Under the pieces are notes generated by a model. It did not search any database. It was not told where the DNA came from and was given only the letters and a program-made list of their open reading frames with translations. From Acorus gramineus (lineage: Eukaryota > Streptophyta > Magnoliopsida > Acorales > Acoraceae), in contig CM060849.1 in the NCBI GenBank assembly GCA_030737835.1, forward strand, positions 1,178,001 through 1,242,000: DNA of 64,000 nucleotides, in the 5' to 3' direction. The position numbers were made by a program, and so were the translations under genes. Of the stretch, positions 33,107 to 41,437 are shown piece by piece (the stretch's first letter is position 1; the number at the start of each line of letters is the position of its first letter).

Positions 33107-34395
33107 CTACAAATATGTCAAGCTCTTATGATCGGTAAAGAGCTCGAACTCCTCGCCATAGAGGTAGTGCCTCCACATCTTCAGCGCAAAGATGATCGCT
33201 GCCAACTCTAAGTCGTGGGTGGGGTAATTCTGCTCATGGGGCTTCAACTGACGCGACGCGTAAGCCACAACCTTACCGTGCTGCATCAGGACGCAACCCA
33301 CACCCAACCGCGATGCATCGGAGTAAACTGCGAACCCACCACTCCCAGACGGAAGGGTAAGAACTGGCGCTGAGGTGAGCCTTCGCTTCAACTCCAGGAA
33401 GCTCTCCTCGCAAGCCGGGGACCACTTGAACCGGACATCCTTCCGAGTGAGGCGGGTAAGAGGTACAGCCATCTTCGAGAAACCCTCGACAAACCTCCTG
33501 TAATAACCTGCCAAGCCCAGGAAGCTCCGAATCTCGGTGGGGTTCGACGGTCGACGCCAATTCGACACGGCGAGCGTCTTGTCCAGGTCCACAGATATGC
33601 CCTCGCCGAAAATCACGTGGCCCAGAAAGGCCATACGCTCCAACCAAAACTCGCACTTACTGAACTTGGCGAACAACTGATGTCGGGCCAAAGTTTCCAA
33701 GATAGTGCGGAGATGGTGAGCGTGCTCCTCAAGACTCCTCGAGTACACCAGAATATCATCGATGAAGACTACTACAAAGGAGTCGAGGAAGGACCGAAAC
33801 AACCGGTTCATCAGATCCATGAAGGCCGCCGGCGCATTCGTCAACCCAAATGGCAGTACTCTGAACTCGTAGTGCCCATAACGGGTACGAAAGGCCATCT
33901 TCGGAATGCCTGACTCCCGTATCCTCAGCTGATAGTAGCCCAAACGAAGATCGATCTTAGAAAAGACACGCGCTCCCTGGAGCTGGTCAAACAGATCGTC
34001 AATCTGTGGAAAGGGGTACTTGTTCTTCACGGTCCGCTTGTTCAGCTTCCTGTAATCAATACAAAGCCACAGCGAACCGTCCTTCTTCCGGACGAACAGA
34101 ACAGGGGCTCCCCACGGAGAAACACTCGGACGTGCAAAGCCCTTCTCCAGCAACTCCTCCAACTGCTCCTTGAGCACCTTCAACTCTGCTGGGGCGATCC
34201 GGTACGGAGCTCTCAAAATCGACTCGGTCCCCGGAATCAGATTTATCTCAAACTCGATCGCGTGATCCGACGGTAATCCTGGAAGATCATCGGGGAAAAC
34301 CTCGGGATACTCTGCCACGATTGGAGTCTGACTGATATCTGCCCGCAGCGGTGTGTCCTCCTCGGCAATATACGCCAGAAAGCCCTCACATCCTA
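33107..34395 (-). pseudogene. A4 reverse transcriptase and RNase H
   Basis: Reverse transcriptase of the Tekay-type element. Motifs: [19 protein letters not shown] linker, [37 protein letters not shown] with the first Asp, [18 protein letters not shown], and [14 protein letters not shown] with the catalytic D-D pair (FIDD variant). RNase H begins at [19 protein letters not shown] and [10 protein letters not shown], then TAG at 33107-33109. The frame stays open upstream to 34395, where the A5 LTR starts. One of the best-preserved coding stretches in the window, and the one from which the lineage call is most secure. Confidence 0.92.
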
Positions 34396-35955
34396 TGTTA
34401 TATATGTGTCACTTTTAGCCTGCTGGTAACCGTTGGAGCGTTCTGGCAGTTTTTCAATTTCTTTTTGGTTTTCGATCGGAACCGCTAATTTTTGGACAGT
34501 TAGCTATCGTCCTAAGTTAGAGGACTCCGATTGGAAATCTAACTGCATATTTGGTGTCCTGGTACCATTTTAGGCCTCTCACGAAAATTTCATCAAATTC
34601 CGGTAACGTTTCTGAAATTTCGCAGTTCCGGGGCGTATCCGGGTTTTTAAGTCACTTGCTATATAAATGAAATCTAATTTTTGGTTGACCACTATTCATC
34701 ATCCCTACCAAATGCATTTTCTCTCTCCCCTCTCTCTTTTTCTTTGATTTGAGCCCCCTAGACCCCTCAAACCTAAAAACCTAAAACCTAGGAAGTGTAG
34801 ACGGGTCCCGATCTACACCCCGGTGGTTTCAAATCCCCATTCTGGCAAGATTTGCCCCTCCATCCCCCCTCTCTTCTCCTCTGTTTTGACCCATTTTGAG
34901 GGCCAAGATAGATCCGGGCGGTGGAGGCCTTTTGGGAGAGGTTTCGGTGCGCGGAGAGCGTCCGGACTTCCCTTCCTCCCCTTGGTAAGCCTCTTTTCTC
35001 TCTTTCTTATGCTTAGATGTATGTTAGGAGGTGTGATTAGGGGTTGGGAGGAGGTCGGAGGTGGTGGGTGGCCGTCGGAGGGCTGTGGAGGTGGTCGGAG
35101 GCTGGGGGTGGCGGGTGGTGGAGGTTGGATGGCTCGGTCTAGGTGTTGGGCTGTCCGGGCAGGCTGGGCGCGCAGGCGTGCTGGGTAGGTGGTGCTCGGG
35201 CGCCAGGCAGACAGTGCTCGGGTGGGTAGGCGAACAGGGCTCGGGCCACTCGGCGACGCGCGCAGGCAGGCAGCGCGGGCAGCAGCGCGCGCAGGCTGGC
35301 AGGCGCGCTGGGCGTGTGTTGCGCGGGCGTGCGCGTGGGCGCTGGGTGAGGGTCCCGAGTGCTGGGCGCTGAGCACCAGGCACTGGGCCGCGGGTACCGG
35401 GTGCTGGGGGTGATGTCCGAGGGCAGTGCGTGCAGGGGGGGTCGTGCAGGGTGCGCGCGGGGTGCGGCGAGGCGGCTGTGGTGCGCGCGGGGCGCGGCGG
35501 GGCGACTGTGGTGCGCGCTGGGCGCGGCGAGGCGGCGGTGGTGCGCGCGGGGTGTGCGCGGGGCGAGACGCTGCGCGCGGGGCGTGCTGGGTGCTCGCGG
35601 GCCAGCGCGAGGCGTGCGGGGTGTGCGCGGGCGGCTGCGCTGGGGCGCAGGGGGCGCGCGGTGCACCCGGGAGGTTCGGCGGCGCGTCCAGGCGGCGGGC
35701 GGGGGCCCAGCGGTGCGCGGGGTGCGTTGGCTGAGGCGCGGCGGTGCACCCGGGCGGTCGGGTGGCCGTGCGTGGGGGGGTTGCCGGCCGTGCGGGTGGT
35801 TGCCGGGGTGCTCGGGCTAGCGTGCGTGCGGGTCGTATGCACGTTTGCCCGAGTGTTGGGTGTTTGATTTGGGATTTTGGGTATTTATTTGTGTATGTTG
35901 TGTATTTTGGGGTAGTTGTGGATTTTAACTCACCATATAAATGTCTGTCTTGCAG

Positions 35956-35991
35956 ATCCTGACGGGCGATCGCGCGACGACCCGAACTTCG
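35956..35991 (+). other. Candidate 36-nt LTR exon, copy A5
   Basis: Acceptor TGTCTTGCAG, donor GTGAGTGGG. The phase-1 frame reads PDGRSRDDPNF. Upstream exon 1 ends at a GTAAG donor (34985) leaving one base, which gives the same phase. Confidence 0.6.
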
Positions 35992-36014
35992 GTGAGTGGG
36001 ACAATCCAACCCAG

Positions 36015-36056
36015 TAGAGAGGGGTCATACGTATTTGGGCGTATACCGACCTCTCC
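36015..36056 (+). promoter_or_regulatory. Hairpin after exon 2 donor, copy A5
   Basis: Outer stem GAGAGG/CCTCTC and inner GGT(C)ATACG/CGTATACC with one bulged base. Copies A1, A3, A4 and A8 have GGGAGG/CCTCCC and ATGCACG/CGTGCAT instead, so both arms changed together. Confidence 0.65.
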
Positions 36057-36298
36057 TGGGGCACCATGGATGTATATTAACCAGCAGTAATATGTAATCC
36101 ATGCTTGCATGACTTAAATGTAGAATGCATGCTACCCTAGTCTTTGTATGTTAGGGACTTGCACCCATAGGATAGGTGTAAGAGCCATGCACCATGCCCC
36201 CTGTTTTCATGTTAGGAAACCTTGGCCTATGCATGCGTCCTACTAGTTTATTTATTAAATTAAATGCTAGTGTATGTTAAATCGCATGCCTTAGATAA

Positions 36299-36610
36299 TA
36301 TTATAGGGAGGAGCTTTGCGAGGTCAACATTGAGACCCGTGTTAGGGTACTCCGTGTTCCTTGTTTGGTTGCCGGGATGTCCTGTATCGGGACCTCATGC
36401 TGCCCTCCCAAGGTTTCTAGTCCCATTAATATTATAAGTACTGTTATATAACTGGTATGATTATTAGCATATTTAGTGAATATTACAGGGGAGGGGCCTT
36501 GCGAGGACAGCAGTGAGACCCGGGTTAGGGTACTCCGTGTTCCTTGTTTGGTTGTCGGGTATCCTATATCGGGAACTCACGCCGCCCTCCCGAGTTCTTT
36601 CCCCCAATGA
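36299..36610 (+). repeat. Two-copy ~180-bp tandem repeat in LTR A5
   Basis: Both copies contain TACTCCGTGTTCCTTGTTT and an inverted CCCTCCC/GGGAGGG-like border. LTRs A2 and A6 have one copy. Confidence 0.75.
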
Positions 36611-36970
36611 TATTACAACCTTGCTTTTAATGTACGTGTTCCCGCATCTTGGTTATGCGCCCTGGAGGAACTCTGAAGAGTTCATGACATTAGAGTTGTA
36701 GAGATGTACTGTCGGCGGATCCGAGTTGATCATATGCGTATGGATGGGCTGTTCTGTTTCCCTTCGTTGGATCCGTGTAGAGACTGCCCCAGCGTGATAA
36801 GGTCGTCCCTTTCGAGGGCTCCCATCAGTAGGCGCCTCCCGATATTTGTGACGGACTGTGCTGAAGTTATGGGTGAAGGCCAGCGGCCTACGGAGTGGAG
36901 GAGAGACTATCGGTGGACCAAGGGTGACCAACAGCCTAGTCAGTCCCAAAATCCTATGTCACCCGTGGTA

Positions 36971-36994
36971 GGGTGAGGGTGAGGGTGTAGTGGG
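36971..36994 (+). promoter_or_regulatory. G-quadruplex-type motif in LTR A5
   Basis: Four GGG runs with loops TGA, TGA and TGTAGT on the LTR sense strand. A second one follows near 37067-37089. Confidence 0.6.
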
Positions 36995-37236
36995 TTGGCG
37001 ATGAGCGACCCGCTGGATTTGTCTATGGGTGATTATCAGTCCCAATAGCCTATGTCACCCATTGATGGGTGAGGGTGAGGGTGTGGTGGTTCGGCGAAGT
37101 ACGAACCACTGGATTATGTTGTTATGCCACTTAGAGGTTGGATAAATAATGGAATTGTGGTAAATATTGTATGTGATGCATGGGTTGTGCTGTTCACTGA
37201 GCGTGTGGCTCACCCCTCGCATATGTTTTTCCCCAG

Positions 37237-37301
37237 TGGTCACTGAGCCTGAGCTGGAGCCGGAGCAGCAGTTGGAGCTTTTCGAGGGATTCCTTCAGTA
37301 G
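37237..37301 (+). other. Candidate last LTR exon, acidic tail, copy A5
   Basis: Acceptor TTTTTCCCCAG. The phase-1 frame is longer than in other copies (65 nt) but a multiple of three more, with core TEPELEPEQQLELFEGF and TAG. Confidence 0.5.
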
Positions 37302-37640
37302 CGGAGCAGCGCCACGTTCCGCGAGTACCAGAGGTTATCAGCATCCCTTCTTGACTGTATGTATTTTATTTCTGTGCTTGGCACGCGTCTGTGTATATTC
37401 AGTTGTATTTGTGTATATTGGCTCTCACAGGACAGATGATTGAGTATCGAGTCTGTAGTATGTTTATTTACAGATTTAGTCTTTTGCTTCCGCATTTGGT
37501 GTATATATCATGTCAGCCTCTTTGTTGTCTGTGTGTCATTCTGGTTGTTTGTGTATGATATATTATTGACCTCCTGTGTAGATTCTGATATTTTATATAC
37601 ACTTGCCGCGTCCCGAGGACGGCCGCCCTGGGGCGTGACA

Positions 37641-38513
37641 TCCTCCCTGAAGGAGTCTCCACGCCTGGATGGACGACACGAACCCCAAAGGGGCTACGTC
37701 ACGATCGCCCACGAACTGGAAGGACCTCCGACCCGGAAGGTGGAAAGACACCGACTTGGCAAAACAGTCGATGCTAGCGTGACTAGCTGAAAGCCAATCC
37801 ATTCCCAGGATGGCATCGAAGTCTGTCATGGCGAGCTCTACCAACTCCACTGGAAACTCATGCTCCGCAATCACCACGGTACACCCTCGGTAAACAGAAC
37901 GGAGGAGAATACGGTCTCTGACGGGCAATGATATCTCCAGGATAACATCAAGAGGGGCGGACGCCACGCCCATCCGTCTCGCAAAAGCGGGAGACACGAA
38001 CGAGTGCGTGGCTCCGGAATCAAATAACACATATGCAAGGAGCTGGGAGATCTGAACAATACCTCGGACCACGCTACCCGAAGCCTGCACCTCCTCGGCC
38101 GAAAGTGCTGCAACTCTGCCCTGAACAAACTGCGGCTGAGGAGCAGGGGCACGCCTCGCAGGCTGCACTGGCTGCCTCCTCTGGTCAACACGGCCACCCT
38201 GTGGCTGCTGCTGCTGACGCTGAGGCTGCTGCTGTAGCTGCTGCTGCTGCGGAGGCAGCACGCGGGGTCGGCCAGCATCAGGGCAATTATATAAAATATG
38301 CCCGATGCGCTGACAATGGTAACAGCGCCGCGTCTCCGGTCGCCTGGACTGGACTGGTACTGCTGCAATGGGTGCTGGACCTCGCACTGGCACCACATCA
38401 ACTGGAATAGCGGCAACCGCTGACCGATCAAAGAGGGGCCGCTTCTTCTTGCGCTGTCCCTGGTCCTGGCTCCTAGGAGATCTCTGGTCTGCAGAAGGGG
38501 TTGGAACCCCCAT
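37641..38513 (-). pseudogene. A4 gag C-terminus and aspartic protease
   Basis: Zinc knuckle CYHCQRIGHILYNC (CCHC, nucleocapsid) near residue 64, then a glutamine-rich linker coded by CTG/CAG-like repeats, then the retropepsin-like protease with AYVLFDSGATHSFVS (D-S-G), ILEISLPV and DAILGMDWLSASHASID. The frame stays open to the A5 LTR and is continuous with the RT frame on the other side if the LTR and one target-site copy are discounted, so A4 was intact here when A5 inserted. Protease would cut the gag-pol precursor in virus-like particles. Confidence 0.9.
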
Positions 38514-39418
38514 GGAGGCCCGAGGTCTCGCTCGACTGTCTTCGCCCGAGACACCAAGTCCGAGTACCTCGTAAACGCCTGTGAAGAGACGTGCACCCGA
38601 ATGGTGCTGATGAGACCCATCTCAAAGCGACGACACCGCGTCTCCTCATCCATCACCAAGGCTGGGGCGAACCTGGAAAGCCTCGTGAAGCGTGTGGAGT
38701 AGTCCGCGACTGACATGGAGCCCTGCGTCAGCTGCTCAAACTCCCGCATCACGATCTGGCACGTCGAAAATGGGAAGTACTCCTCCAGGAAATACCTCCG
38801 GAACCCCGCCCATAAAAGTCGCTCCACTCCCTCGGGAATGTCCACCGATCGGGTAGCCCACCAGTCAGCGGCGCTACCCTTCAGCATGAAGGTGGCCAGG
38901 GAGACACGCTGGCGATCGGTGCAGTGCATGGTCGAGAAGATCTTGTCCACCTCCATCAACCATCGCTCAGGGGCAAGGGGGTCCGCCGTCTGTCCATGGA
39001 ACTCGGGAGGGTGGAGCTTCACTCTGATGCACTCGCGCTGCAGCCTCTAGCTCCACCTCCCTCGCCAGGGGATCCTAAACTCCCACCGCTGGAATCACCA
39101 CGGGAGCCGGGGGTACATCGGGCACCACAGGTGGATCTGCCACCAAGGGGACCTGTGGAACTGCCTCATGGGCCGCCCTCAGCTCCTGAATCTCTCTAGC
39201 CTGCTCAGCTAACGCCCTCGTCTGGGCCTCTAATGCTCTGGTCGAGTCTCCACCAAATCTGCTATCCGAGCGTAAGCACGCTCCCATGCAGGAGGCTCCT
39301 GCGCCAGTCCTGGCCCCATAGCCGAGGACTCTCCAGTAGCATCCTCACCTCTGGTAGGTCCGGGAACCTCCAAAGGCCGAGAGGGACCACGTCCACGCAT
39401 TCCTCTGCGAGGAGGCAT
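38514..39418 (-). pseudogene. A4 gag N-terminal and capsid region
   Basis: Starts at ATG 39418 (MPPRRGMRGRGPSRPLE), a basic start shared with copies A6 and A8. Then a coiled stretch (TRALAEQAREIQELRAAH) in a second frame, and the capsid domain LHPPEFHGQTADPLAPERW, KGSAADWWATRS, FEQLTQGSMSVADYSTRF and RFEMGLISTIRVHV. Two or more frameshifts (near 39230-39290, 39030 and 38510) divide these. Downstream of PBS and upstream of the zinc knuckle, as expected for gag. Confidence 0.88.
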
Positions 39419-39521
39419 ATCAGCAACCTAAGAAAACCAGACACTAGGATCAAAATACTCATATACAAATTCTAGGACTCATCTCTACGAAAAAGGAGAC
39501 AATTGGCTCTGACAGGACCAG

Positions 39522-39533
39522 GCTCTGATACAA
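39522..39533 (-). promoter_or_regulatory. Primer-binding site of element A4
   Basis: The minus strand reads TTGTATCAGAGC, one base different from the tRNA-Met complement. Lies between the 5' LTR and gag. Confidence 0.85.
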
Positions 39534-39538
39534 ACTTT

Positions 39539-41437
39539 TGTCACGCCCCAGGGCGGCCGTCCCCGGGACGCGGCAAGTGTATATATGATATCAGTAGTCT
39601 ATACAGAAGGTCAATAACATACTCACACAACAGCTAAAATGACAACACAGAGAAAAGCAGGGCTGACATGATATATACACAAATAGTGGAAGCTAAAAGA
39701 CTGAATCTGTAATCCAAAAACATATTACAGACTCGATACATAATCAACTGTCCTGTGAGAGCCAATATATACAATGACATCCAAATAATATACAAAGGCG
39801 TGCCCAAGCACGAAATATAATACATACAATCAAAAGGGATGCTGATAGCCTCTGATACTCGCGGGACGTGGCGCTACTCCGCTACTGGTGAAGTCCCTCG
39901 GGGAGCTCCTCCTCCAGATCCGACTCAGATGACACTCGAGAAATAATATTATGCGTGGGGTGAGCTACACGCTCAGTGAACAGCACAACCCATGCATCAC
40001 AATTTATATTAACCACCAGATCTTATTATCCACAACCTCATTATTAAAAGCCACAAAATGGCAACAACTATACAAATCCAGTGGGTCGCTATCACCAACC
40101 CACTACACCCTCACCCTCACCCCTCAATAGGTGACATAGGATATTGGGACTTACAATCCAGTGGGTCGCTACATCACCGACCCACCACACCCTCACCCTC
40201 ACCCCTCAATATGGTGACATAGGATATTGGGACTGACTAGGCTGTTGGTCACCCTTGGTCCACCGATAGTCTCTCCCCACTCCGTAGGTCGCTTGGCCAC
40301 TCCCACATTCAGCACAGTCCGTCCCAAATCAGGAGGTGCCTACTGATGGGAGCCCCACTCCGTAGGCCGCTTGGCCACTCCCGACAGCACGCCCCCAGCG
40401 CGCCTGCCAGCACACCCCCAGCGCGCCTGCCAGCCCGCCTGCGCACTGCCTACCTGCCCGAGCACTGCCTGCCTGCACGCTGCCTGCCTGCCCGAGCACT
40501 GCCTGCCTGTGCGCTGCCTGCCTGCCTGCGCGCACAGCCTACCCGAGCCACTCTACCACCACCCAACGGCCACCAACGGCCACCACAACCACTCCCAAAC
40601 CACCAAGCACATCTTCCACTCCCAAAAACACACCTAAACATACATCTAGACAAGAAATGGAAGGAAAGGAAGCTTACCCTAGGAGAGGAAGAGAAGGGGA
40701 GGAAGAACGGGTGCTCCTCGCGCACCGATTCGCCACCTCCAAGACCACCACCACCAAGACCTCCCCACAGCCTTAAAACCACTGAAATCAGAGGAGAAAA
40801 GAGGGCGTGAGAAGGGGTCACGCAAGTGGGAACTCGAATCCGAGACCACCGGAAGGTAGATCGGGAGCTCACCTATCCTTTCTCTTCTTAAGATTTTTGG
40901 TTTCAACCACCTTAGCTAGCTCAAATGGGAGAAAAAGAGAGAGGGGGAGAGAGAAAATCAATTGGAGAAGAAGATGAATAGTGGGGGAGAAGATATTTAG
41001 CTCACTTATAATCAACTCTCACTTAGATTAGCCTAACTAGGCTTAATTAGGGCTTAAGAGAGGATTAGTGAGCTTAAGTGAGCTTTGACTTGGGTCAACC
41101 CAACCACACAAAAAAACAAAAGGGGTTGTGCAAGTCATGGGCCCACTTTGACCAAGTCAAGTCTCCCAATGACTTCTTGCTCGGTCAAAACCTGGATATG
41201 CTTCGGAACTGCAAAATTCTGAAACGTTACCGGAATTCGATGAAACTTTTGTGAGTGGCTTGGAATGGCACTAGGACACATAATATGCAGTTAGATTTTT
41301 AATCGGAGCCCTCAATCTCAGGGTGATAGCTAAAAGCCCAAAATTTTAGCGGTTCCGATCGAAAAACGAAAAAAACTGAAAAACTGCCAGAATGTCCCAA
41401 CGGTTACCAGAAGGTTAAAAGTGACACATATATAGCA
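39539..41437 (-). mobile_element. Element A4, 5' LTR with internal deletion
   Basis: 1899 bp, ends TGTCACGCC (complement) at 39539 and the complement of TGCTATATATG at 41437. About 0.8 kb shorter than the 3' LTR: a deletion at about 40352 removes the hairpin and the 36-nt exon. At the deletion point a ~27-bp stretch (CACTCCGTAGG...GGCCACTCCC, 40277-40303) is repeated at 40354-40380, a templated-filler sign. The last exon (39882-39934) survives but its acceptor has become CTCGAG. The flank is CCCCT, unlike the GATTG at the other end. Confidence 0.9.
39882..39934 (-). other. Candidate last LTR exon, copy A4-5', acceptor lost
   Basis: Same frame and stop as other copies (core SESDLEEELPEGLHQ) but preceded by CTCGAG, not a CAG acceptor. 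Confidence 0.45.

Larger units (their letters stand above)
34396..37640 (+). mobile_element. Solo family A LTR (A5) inside A4 gag-pol
   Basis: A complete 3245-bp LTR in the opposite orientation to A4, from TGTTATATATG to GGGGCGTGACA, flanked by TCCTA (34391-34395) and TCCTC (37641-37645), a 5-bp duplication with one change. It lies between protease and RT of A4. This is the best copy for reading the internal unit: TATA-like CTATATAAATG near 34660, exon-1 donor at 34984/34985, GC block about 35150-35830, exon 2 35956-35991, hairpin 36015-36056, a two-copy ~180-bp tandem repeat 36299-36610, G-rich motifs 36971-37090, last exon 37237-37301. Confidence 0.95.

Noticed and set aside
34813-36009. 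398-codon minus-strand ORF in LTR A5
   Set aside because: Low-complexity Pro/Ala/Arg sequence antisense to the candidate unit, absent as a frame from other A LTRs.
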